Assembly (NCBI GenBank): GCA_037953745.1
Contig: JBAKBP010007099.1
Span: 1-64,000, forward strand
Direction: 5' to 3'
DNA: 64,000 nucleotides
Origin: Lithodes maja
Lineage: Eukaryota; Arthropoda; Malacostraca; Decapoda; Lithodidae
A model generated the notes under the pieces. That model was not told the origin of the DNA. It searched no databases and saw only the letters and a list, made by a program, of their open reading frames with translations. Shown here in pieces: positions 33,009-42,166 of the stretch. Each line of letters opens with the position of its first letter. The first letter of the stretch is position 1. The translations under genes and the position numbers were made by a program.

Positions 33009-36000
33009 AGGGTAAGGGGTTGGTAGTGGTCAAGCCATTTAGCCTACGAAAATCTATGCAGAACCGCACCTTGCCGTCAGGTTTTGGCTGCAACGTGACG
33101 GGTGATGTCCACTTCACATAACCTTCAGTGATCATCCCTCTCTCAACCATGTACTTTAACTCCTCCCGTAAAGCTGGCAACTTTACCGGGGGCACACGGT
33201 AGGGCACTGACTTGAAGGGCACATTATCACCGACGTCCACGTCGTGCGTTACCTGAGTAGTGAGACCTGGGTGTTCGGCGAAAACAGAGGGGTATGACCT
33301 GAACAGGCCTAGGACAGCAGCACCCTGGTGCTCAGGCAGGTGACTTACAGCTTGCCTAGCCTCTTGTTCAGTATTCCCCGCCCACTGTTCCGCGGAAATG
33401 ACACAGTCCCAGCTATCCTCCTCAGCAGCATGACTGTCCCCACCTCCTTCTCCACCCTGGCCGCTGCAGGCCAGCACAGGGACAGTGAGAGGCTCTGAGG
33501 GGCGTCTCACATACTCTTTCATGAGGTTAACATGACATAACTGATGTTTTTTTCTACGGTCAGGTGTTGCAACGAGATAATCAAGGTCGGACAGTTTCTT
33601 AGCCACCACATACGGCCCAATGAACTTGGCAGAAAGGGGGTGTCCAGGCAAAGGTAAAAGCAACATTACCTCCTGACCCACCGAAAACTCCCGAAGCTTC
33701 ACCTTGGCGTCATACTGGTGCTTCATGACCGCCTGTGCATTAACCAAGTTATTACCTGCCGCTGCCATGCAACCTATAAGTCTCTCCCGGCTCTCAAGGA
33801 TATATTTAAGTACAGACCCCGGCTTCTCTTCGCCCTCCCAGATCTCTTTCACCATACTTAAAGGTCCTCTCACATTATGGCCAAAGACTAGTTGATTTGG
33901 ACTGAACCCCAGGCTCTCTCCTGGGACTTCACGTGCAGCGAACAGAACATACGGCAGACCCAAATCCCAATCAGTGTCATGTTCTGCACAGTAACAGCGT
34001 AGCATACTCTTCAGGGTCGAGTGCCACCGCTCCAAGACTCCCTGACTCTCGGGATGGTAGGCTGACGACACTACAGAACATATACCGTGCAACTGAAGGG
34101 TTTGCTTGAACAATTTGGATGTAAAATTGCTCCCCTGGTCTGACTGCACCTCACGTGGAAATCCATAACGGGAACAGAACAATAATAAGTTTTTAACAAC
34201 TGCCTTTGCCGAGCCGTTTCTCATGGGGTATGCGTCCGGGTATCTCGTAGCCACATCCATGATTGTCAACAGGAATTTATTGCCACTACTAGTAGGCGGG
34301 AAAGGGCCAACCAAATCTACTACAACTTTGCTGAACGGAGGCCCGGTGACAGGTATGGGAAACAAAGGTGCCTTCGGGATTGTCTGGTTAGGCTTCCCCG
34401 TTGTCTGGCAGGTCGCACACCCAGCCACCCATGCACAGACATCAGCCTTGACCCCAGGCCACCAGAAAAACCTGCCCAATGCCGCCAATGTTTTTGTTAC
34501 CCCCAAATGACCCGCCACCGGCACATCATGCGCCAGACACAATAAGGACTCTCTATACTTATTTGGAACAACCACCTGGTCTACTACCCTCGCACCGCCC
34601 TCCCACTTCGATTTGGGGTCTAGAAATCTGCGGTACAATATCCTGTTGAGCCTAAAGAAATCTCCCGGCTTCGCATCCCCATCTTCCTCCAACTCTATGG
34701 CACCATTGCTATAACGAGCTAGGCTAGCGTCTTGCAGCTGCTGCTCACTAATGTCCCCGGGCGTCAATGCATCAAGATGGTTTTGTAATAAGACATTACC
34801 CCGGCTAGTAGGCTCTATTGCCTTAGTGGCTCTCGCTACAGCTCTTGCCTCACGCGAAGTCTTACCCAACTCTGCCTTGTTACACACCATATCTGGGCCA
34901 GAGTCAACTCCCGTGTTTATTATAGGTCCAAGTACCGAATCACCGAGAAGTGCAGCAGAATCAATGTCCCTTTTCCTGCCCTTAGCAACCTTCTCCTGAT
35001 CCTTCCTCCACTGTCCCCGAGGTTGAGTGCTAGGCTGTGCAGGAGCCGCAGAGCGAGATCGGGTTACCACACAGGCCATCTCATCCTGTTGGCACCTCCC
35101 AACCCATTCCCGATTCTCACCATCCACGTCGGCCGCCCTCTCGGCAACGACTAAGGGTGGAGTCCCGGAAGTGGGCACCGCAAAGTCGTTGCCGAGAAGA
35201 AGGTCGACGCCCTCAACTGGCAAACACTCAACGATCCCTACATCCAGCTCCCTGCACACCTCTCCCACTCTCAACTCCAACCTCACAAGTGGGTATGACC
35301 TCGTAGCATTTATACCCTGCACCACAACAACTCTGGCCGCATTTATCGGTTTCCCTGTGAAGTTCCTCAACAAAGTTTGCGAAGCCCCCGTATCCCTCAG
35401 CAAGTCAACCCTCCGTAGTTCACTCCCCCAGCTCACAAACCCGTGCCCCCGATGGCTACAGAAAGTGTCCCGGACAGGTGTCGAGCCTTCCGTACGCTTC
35501 TTTACCGCGTGTGCCTCAGCTGCTGACAACCTACCCCGGGCAGTTGCTGCAGCCTTCAGAGACACACCGATACTGTGAACCAATGACACCGGCTTAGCGG
35601 GAGTGTTACTAGGGCACTCACGTGAATAATGGCCTAGCTTCTGACATTTGTAACATTTCACATCCCCAATGGGCTTCTTCCCTTGTGCGGGCGAAGAAGG
35701 GGCCTGACCTTTAGTAAACGGGAGAGGCTTGTGTTTGTAGGTGTTATTAGGTGCAATGCATTTAGTGTGGTTATGTGTGTCATAGGATTTGTTATTATCG
35801 AAAACTCTGGTGGGTGGGGTATAGCGCCCCTTCTGCCCTGACTCAGCCCTCTGAGCGGCACCGCAACCACGAATCAATGATAATCTGAAGTCTGCCATCT
35901 TGGCAGCCTCCTCTACTGTCTTGGGACATTTTTCCTTAATGTTCAGCGTTAGATCGGTTCCAGTACATTTGTAAAACTGTTCCAGATAGAAAAGTTGCTT

Positions 36001-37092
36001 AATTTCCTCAGCCGACTCTGCGTGCTCGGACCGAAACCAGTTATTACCTGCATCTGTTAAGTCCCGTGCGTGCTCCATAAAACTGACGTCGCTCTTCTTA
36101 TTCACGCCACGGAACTTCAATCTATAAGTTTCGGGTTGCAGTTCGTAGGCCCGGAGCACAGCCTCCTTCACCAGTCCATACACGACACTCTCGTCCAGTG
36201 ACAGTGCATCGTAGGCTTTCAACCCCTTACCCACTAGACGTGATGAAACTAATGCTGCCCATTTAACCTCCGGCCAGTCATACTCACGACACTTCTTTTC
36301 GAAACGAGCAAAAAACTCAGTCACTGCTGTCTCATCAAATGCGGGTACTAACTTAATTAAATGCGAAAGTGAGTCTGTAACCCAGTGCCCACCACCGAGA
36401 TGACGCCCCGTGGTCTCTACTCTAGACTTCTCGACATCCATTTCAGCCTGGTACCTGGTTGCATCCTGATTGGCTTGGATTCTAGCAACCTCTATGCGTT
36501 CTATACTAGCCTGTTGTATCTGAGTCTCCTGCAGCTTAATCCGTTCTATACTAGCCTGTTGACTCTCTTGCAACTTAAGCTTAGCTAGTTCTAGCTGAAA
36601 TAACATCTCAGGAGACAGGCCTGGGGGGGGAGAGCACAAAATGGGGGATCCACACCGAGACGTGTTTACGGGTAAGCCAGCTTGCCATTGAGAACCCTCC
36701 TGCTGCATCGTGCTAAGACTCGCTGGCTGAGGGCCCAGCTCAGGGGTAGAGTGGAATGGAGGCTTGGAGGGAACCCCCCAAGACCCCACTCCACCCACCG
36801 CCCCATCGCCATCACCCAACAAACATGCCACCAAATTCTTCTTGGGCCAACTGTCAGGACAGTCCCGCCCCAAAACCGTGGCTAAACAGCGAAGACCGTA
36901 ACAATCAATAGCCTGCAGGCGCTGTTCGGTCAAAGGTGTCTGCAAAAATGCCCGGGCATCCCTCTCTCCACTTATAACACTCCCCTCCCTAAATATCTGT
37001 TGTACTTGCTGGTCACTAGGCTGTACCGTGTTATCCTCCCCCGTAAATGATGAGTCATTAGACATAGTGCTGGTTATACAATTGCTGTTCAT
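32995..37092 (-). CDS. Gypsy B Gag-protease-integrase-RT polyprotein (1365 codons open)
   Basis: One open frame without a gag/pol shift. Residues about 160-225 form an Ala/Gln/Glu-rich coiled coil; 240-408 capsid, with a SCAN-like end (310-408, YELQPETYRLKFR ... YLEQFYKCTG); 480-493 a CCHC knuckle (C480, C483, H488, C493); 567 onward an aspartic protease (DTGAS) with LLGNDF near 633. Integrase follows: zinc site H855, H862, C892, C895; catalytic D926, D985, E1021 (DD35E spacing); GPY module near 1158. RT starts near 1300 (SPVTLQPKPDGKVRFCIDF). Integrase before RT is the reverse of most Ty3/Gypsy elements and fits the Gmr1-like group. The start ATG at 37092 lies 244 bases from the 5' LTR. Confidence 0.92.
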   Translation of the reverse strand: MNSNCITSTMSNDSSFTGEDNTVQPSDQQVQQIFREGSVISGERDARAFLQTPLTEQRLQAIDCYGLRCLATVLGRDCPDSWPKKNLVACLLGDGDGAVGGVGSWGVPSKPPFHSTPELGPQPASLSTMQQEGSQWQAGLPVNTSRCGSPILCSPPPGLSPEMLFQLELAKLKLQESQQASIERIKLQETQIQQASIERIEVARIQANQDATRYQAEMDVEKSRVETTGRHLGGGHWVTDSLSHLIKLVPAFDETAVTEFFARFEKKCREYDWPEVKWAALVSSRLVGKGLKAYDALSLDESVVYGLVKEAVLRAYELQPETYRLKFRGVNKKSDVSFMEHARDLTDAGNNWFRSEHAESAEEIKQLFYLEQFYKCTGTDLTLNIKEKCPKTVEEAAKMADFRLSLIRGCGAAQRAESGQKGRYTPPTRVFDNNKSYDTHNHTKCIAPNNTYKHKPLPFTKGQAPSSPAQGKKPIGDVKCYKCQKLGHYSRECPSNTPAKPVSLVHSIGVSLKAAATARGRLSAAEAHAVKKRTEGSTPVRDTFCSHRGHGFVSWGSELRRVDLLRDTGASQTLLRNFTGKPINAARVVVVQGINATRSYPLVRLELRVGEVCRELDVGIVECLPVEGVDLLLGNDFAVPTSGTPPLVVAERAADVDGENREWVGRCQQDEMACVVTRSRSAAPAQPSTQPRGQWRKDQEKVAKGRKRDIDSAALLGDSVLGPIINTGVDSGPDMVCNKAELGKTSREARAVARATKAIEPTSRGNVLLQNHLDALTPGDISEQQLQDASLARYSNGAIELEEDGDAKPGDFFRLNRILYRRFLDPKSKWEGGARVVDQVVVPNKYRESLLCLAHDVPVAGHLGVTKTLAALGRFFWWPGVKADVCAWVAGCATCQTTGKPNQTIPKAPLFPIPVTGPPFSKVVVDLVGPFPPTSSGNKFLLTIMDVATRYPDAYPMRNGSAKAVVKNLLLFCSRYGFPREVQSDQGSNFTSKLFKQTLQLHGICSVVSSAYHPESQGVLERWHSTLKSMLRCYCAEHDTDWDLGLPYVLFAAREVPGESLGFSPNQLVFGHNVRGPLSMVKEIWEGEEKPGSVLKYILESRERLIGCMAAAGNNLVNAQAVMKHQYDAKVKLREFSVGQEVMLLLPLPGHPLSAKFIGPYVVAKKLSDLDYLVATPDRRKKHQLCHVNLMKEYVRRPSEPLTVPVLACSGQGGEGGGDSHAAEEDSWDCVISAEQWAGNTEQEARQAVSHLPEHQGAAVLGLFRSYPSVFAEHPGLTTQVTHDVDVGDNVPFKSVPYRVPPVKLPALREELKYMVERGMITEGYVKWTSPVTLQPKPDGKVRFCIDFRRLNGLTTTNPLPFASS

Positions 37093-37320
37093 AAAAAAAA
37101 AAAAGTGCTTATTACTAATTGCAGTCTCGACTCACAAAATGTTAAAGATGCTTGAATGACTCTACTCTAGACACCCCTAACGAAACAATCTGCAAGTCCA
37201 CCAATACAATAATGACACAATAAAAATTCCTCCAATATGCAAGAAAATTCTAGCCAGCTCTACTAGGTAGCATAGAATAGTTCTCCAAAAAACATGTGAT
37301 AGGATACTACTGAATCTTGT

Positions 37321-37332
37321 GCAAGGTCGCCA
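37321..37332 (-). promoter_or_regulatory. Primer binding site of Gypsy B
   Basis: Minus strand TGGCGACCTTGC, three bases after the 5' LTR end. TGGCGACC would pair with the 3' end of a tRNA-Arg, as in some insect Gypsy elements; the bases after it do not settle the tRNA. Confidence 0.7.
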
Positions 37333-37335
37333 TTT

Positions 37336-39154
37336 TGTTACGGCTGGATCGGCAATACATATTCGGGATTCTTGATCGTAGGACAGAAATGGCTTATGTG
37401 ACAACGACACGCTCGATTCCAGTCCCAAATACTATATGCTCCAGACAACAAAAGCACCAACGCCCTACAGAGTTATCGTCTATGGTAACGAGGTACCTTA
37501 ACTCGGCGAAAGTGTACAACAGGGGTAGGCTATGAGGCTAAACTCCCTCAGACATTTATAGGTTACGTTATTACTAAAGAAATGCAATACTCAAGAAACT
37601 ACGTTAATATTAAGCCTCTAATAATGTAGAATAGAAGCAGGCTAAAGGTATGACAGTGAAATGCTAAATGACAAATGTACACGCCTACTTGAAAGCGCGT
37701 GCACTAGAATAACTGTCCCCTACTAACATGCACTAGCATGTAGCATACAAGATGTTCATGATCCAGTAGATACCTAATAATACACATGGAAGGAACATAA
37801 ATAGTAGTCTCTTATTATAAGAATGAATCTATACTTGGAATAACTAAAAGGTTGCAGGCAACAGTACTGCGCCGGTAGCCTACTACCGCATAGGCTACTT
37901 CGCTTCTCTCACTCTGTCTCCCCTCTGAGTCCGTATGCGCCCTACGCAACAGAACTCCGGACACAGCAGCAAAACGACAGTGCAGTTAATTGATACATGA
38001 AAGTATTAATAGTGTTGTCTTGTGTGTGAGTAATGTGTATTGTAAAGTGTTACATACATAAACTTAAAGAGAGCTGCAATGCATAGTAAAATAAAGATAT
38101 AACCCACTCATCATCCCCATGTGTTCTAGCTAGCAGGCCAAGTCACAGGAACAACGAGTCCCAGCACCGAAAGCGAGAACCCAGGAAAAGACTGCAGAGA
38201 ACACAAGGACAGATAAATTACGTTACTCTACTATACCGGCACTACGAGCGAGCTGTAGTCTCTGGTACTACACTCGCTCCTGGCTCGGTAGGCAAATCAA
38301 GGCTAAGTCCTCGCCCCTCTACAGGCAACTCCTGGGCATGGTCGGGCTCTTACACATGGCACTAGTCTAGTCACAAATTGGATGATGAGCTGGGCATATA
38401 ACTCGTGAACATGTAGAACGTTCACCAACTATCCTCATCAAGAAGATCGCTGTTCACATTAACCACTTAAATCTAATACATGTAAATATATGCTTGTCCT
38501 AAGAGTAATACGAGAGGTGAGTGCTGAAACTCCTTTAGGACCTCAAGGGAAGGTTATGCATTTAAATAGAGAGAAGAATGAAATGAGAGTAATGTCGTCA
38601 GAGAGAAAGAGTGCAACCGTGAGAAGTTGGGAGAGAGGGCAAGGGATGTTAGAATCTCAAAGGTTCTAGGCAACCTGATCATGGAACACACAGCGAGCCT
38701 CCAGGCAATGTGCAGTACGACAACATGGGCAGCCCAGGCAGCATAGGCAGGCGGCAATGGACTACCAACCCTGTCGCGCCTAGCTATAAGCGCAAGGCTG
38801 CCAACCGGTCCATACGTCTGGCAACCACCCCCCCGGCAGCGTGGCGCATTGCTACCCTCTCGCTCTGAAGCCCAACTCACTCTCTCTCTCTGAACTCCCA
38901 TTGTCTTATCTATCAACTTCTCTATTGATACTACATATTAAATGGAAGGTCTCGACATGGCTTAAAACAAAACCCACCACTGGTTAGCACATGACGAGAC
39001 CTTTGCAGAGATACAAAGAACATAGTTATACGTTGTCACACTCAATATAGGCAGCCAGCACGGTACAGCGGTACAGAGGTACCGCACAGTGGCGGTACAG
39101 TGGAGTACCAAGGAGTACAATCAGGTTGCGTTGCCACGCACTGGGTGCGTCACA
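37336..39154 (-). repeat. Gypsy B 5' LTR
   Basis: TGTTACGGC ... GCGTCACA, 1819 bp, matching the left LTR with few differences. The hairpin arms are at 38946-38954 and 38995-39003. The LTR would contain the promoter; no clear TATA box in element orientation was identified. Confidence 0.93.
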
Positions 39155-40434
39155 ATATATATATAAAACAAGGGAGTGCAACAACTATGTGACAGCACTA
39201 ATAATAGCCACTCAAAACAGTACTTCCTTAACCAAAGTAACAGCCATACTGGGTTGTGCACCAAGCATCAACCTAGGCTAAAATAATACGTGAATAATTC
39301 CTAAAGCATACGCAGTTAAAGTTAATATACACAATGCTGTCTTTATTACTAATAAAGTCTAGCAGCGGCATAAAAGGTAGCAGGAGACTAGGCAGAGCGC
39401 AAGCATGCTCGTAGCCTACTGTCTCCCCTTGAACAGATTTCCCTTATGTTATGTTAAGTGACTAGGAGGCTCTCTTGGTAAGTCCAGATCTCAAGTATCT
39501 GGTCTTGCCCTGGCACTCCACAAAGGTCAACAAAATGAGGTAGCAAGCATACAAGTAAGAGTAGGCAAAAGCCCTTCGCTTGTATACTGCTACACTCGCA
39601 AATGAAATATATGCACAAGGGTTGCAGGCTACCTAGCTCCGTCGAAGTCGTACAGGCTCTGACTTGCCATATACATCACTCAGACAACGACCAAAGATAC
39701 CCTCCACTGTCTAGCATTAAATAGTAACAAAGAACAACTCAATAATTAGAAGCACCCAATGATAATATGACTCCATGTGACTATGACTAATAATCCCTAA
39801 AGCTAGTGCAAAACATATATGTGAGAACTGGTGCTGGTAATACGACTGGCCTACTATGGAAGTCGTATGCAGAACCAGAAGGGGTAAGTAATTGAATAAA
39901 GACAAGAAGTATGAAAAAGAAGAAGTTCAGAGAGAGAAACAGTAGTACAGAGGTTTAGATTGGGGACAGATTGCAAGGGACGTCTAGGACCAAGCACAAC
40001 ATACCAAGCTCTAAGGAGACACGCGGGTAGGAGCCCCCCAGCACCAAACTAAGACAGCGGCACCCAATCACAGACCACTACGTCATGAAGAGCAGGCGTC
40101 ATATGACGCGCCAGGCCCGCCGGCCAATCACGAGCGTGGGAAACTCCGCCCGAGCGAGGAAGACACACGTACATACACACGCACATAATACCACCTCGCT
40201 GCCTCCTTCGTTCTCTCTCTCCTTGCAATTCACACTACATATCTTATACTCTATCACTGACATAAAATACTTCCAAGTGTCACAGACAAGAATAAAGACC
40301 ACCACTGATCTGTCTGTGGCATCATGAATACTAAGAAAGAAAGAACATCATTCTACGATTATTATAGCCCATTTCACTGCCCTGGCGAGCGCTAGCGAGT
40401 ACGAGCACATTCTGGCAAGCTGGCCAGCGTAACA
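39155..40434 (-). repeat. Gypsy D 3' LTR, left part missing
   Basis: It matches the right LTR of D from about 45571 to its end (46854) and ends GCGTAACA. The first 510 or so bases of the LTR (TGTTACGAC onward) are absent; Gypsy B begins instead, and what lies left of B (29538-29883) is not LTR sequence. The hairpin is at 40279-40320 (GTCACAGAC / GTCTGTGGC). Confidence 0.85.
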
Positions 40435-40447
40435 CCCCACCCAAGAT
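40435..40447 (-). promoter_or_regulatory. Polypurine tract of Gypsy D
   Basis: Minus strand ACATCTTGGGTGGGG runs into TGTTACGC, the start of the D LTR. It is less purine-pure than in B. Confidence 0.55.
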
Positions 40448-40810
40448 GTGGGACGTTTTAACCTCAGGTAAATGCAACATCTGATCAGACAGAATGCCCA
40501 CCAACCCCGCCTCACCCAGCTACTCCCCCAAGTTGTGAAAACAAGGCACAATCACAAACATAAAACACTTCATTATATACAAAAAAAATCTACACAACAC
40601 TTCCCCAAAATCATAGTATCACTTAACAATATTACGCTCAACGAGCAAGCTTCAACAAGCCTAGCCTACTAAGACAAAAACTCAGAATGTCTTAGATTCT
40701 TGTTGTAACATACTGCACTTATATACTATCAAAAAGAAAGAGTTTTTATGTGAGGTTTATATATTTTTGTTTAATAGTGTTTTTGGCGGCTTTGCACTAC
40801 AGGGGCAAGC

Positions 40811-42085
40811 CTAATTTTTCTTCACTCTCAAACAAACACTGACTGAACGGCGAGGGTGCTCCTTAGGACATACCCTCCCATGATAAACAATCAGCCAGAA
40901 CATTATCAGTGTCCTTAACATGCCACACATCCAACTTGTGTTCCGGCAGCAAAACAACACCTGACACTGATAAACTGCCCAGTTCATCACAAGACTGGCA
41001 CTTCCCTTCGCTCTCTCCGGCAACAGGACCTGCCAATAACCTTTCACTATTTCCACCTTAGTGATAAACGAGGCAGCCCCGATGCGGTCTATCGGGTCGT
41101 CAACTCTGGATAAGGTATAGGCGTCTGTCAGGGATGATGCACCAACACTCTTGCAATCAACACACACCCGGATCTTGCCACTTAACTCAGGTTGCAAAGT
41201 TACTGGCAACGACCACTCACAATATCCTTTATCCCTCAGACCCTTTTCCTACATGCAGTCCAGCTCTGCTTTCACAACAGGCTGTCGAGCAGAATTTATA
41301 CGGTAGGGAGCCTACTTGAGCCGTGCACTGTCTCCAGCCTCCATGTCGGGTTCTACCCCATACATCAGGCCTGGAGAATCAACAAACATGCGGACGTACT
41401 GCCACAGCCTAGTACACAACTTCTCTTGGTGCTTAGGAACAAGAGGTTGCAACTTATCTCGAAGAACAACATGCTTATTGCCCTCCCACAACCCAGCCGA
41501 GACCGCAGTTTCTAAACTATAGCCTCCCTCCTTCTCCACCTCTGTCCCTAAAACAGTCAGTTCATGAGAGGGACAATCTGTACCACCTGTGCAGTCACTC
41601 CCATAGTTCATAAGTGCTAAGGCTTCCCCGCAGATACCGTATATGCGCACCCCCGCATTCCTTGCGACTACACCTGCTGGCGCAGCATCACCGCCTTCAG
41701 CGCCATGGCCAGATACAGTCGGTCTATGGTAGGGCTGTTGCATTCGACTAGAGCAGCATTGGGAGGCTATGCGACGACCGGGCGCATCCACTCCACAGCC
41801 AACCTCACCAATCTGCTCAATGTCCTGATTCTGACCACCACCCTTAGCAGCCATGGGTCAACCCTGACCTGACAACCATACCAAAGCCTCGTCGCCCACC
41901 TTGAACCACTGAAACAACGAGGCCAACGGTTTACTAACACTCAAGTGACTTGCCAGCGGATCATCGTGCACCGCATGAGTTGTGAGGCCTGGATGCTCGG
42001 CACAAACAGTGGGGTATGAACTGAGCAGGTGCTGGATCGCTGCACACTGCTGCTCAGGCAGGTGCTCAAGCGCTTCCACAGCCAC
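40811..42085 (-). pseudogene. Gypsy D RT region: divergent and deleted
   Basis: From 42085 the frame follows this family as far as EHPGLTTHAVHD, then joins sequence unlike B, C or E: LSVSKPLASLFQ and VGDEALVWLSG resemble degenerate integrase motifs. From about 41450 another RT start appears (CTRLWQYVRMFVDSPGLM, APYRI, PVTLQPELSGKIRVCVDC, LTDAYTLSRVDDPIDRIG, FITKVEIVKGYWQVLLPERA). It aligns with the family but is far more diverged. The polymerase core with YLDD and most of RNase H are deleted; an RNase H C-terminal relic follows (a block like DTDNVLADCLS, near 40900). The piece is broken and looks like a chimera with a different Gypsy lineage. Confidence 0.65.
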
Positions 42086-42166
42086 CTGACTCGTGTTCCC
42101 CGCCCACTGCTCCGCCGAGACATGACAATCCTAACTTTTCACCACCTGTGCCTCACTGCCCCCCTC

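Larger units (their letters stand above)
29884..39154 (-). mobile_element. Gypsy B: complete Gmr1-like LTR retrotransposon, 9271 bp
   Basis: The element has two near-identical LTRs (29884-31672 and 37336-39154), a primer site, a polypurine tract and a gag-pol region between. The flanking repeat is ATAT (29880-29883 and 39155-39158), but both flanks are AT-rich so this is weak evidence. Pol order is PR-INT-RT-RNase H. Only about 280 bases separate the RNase H end from the 3' LTR, so there is no env gene. The near-identical LTRs and only two single-base frame breaks indicate a young insertion. The right LTR has a 20-base insert near 38827 that the left lacks. Confidence 0.9.
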
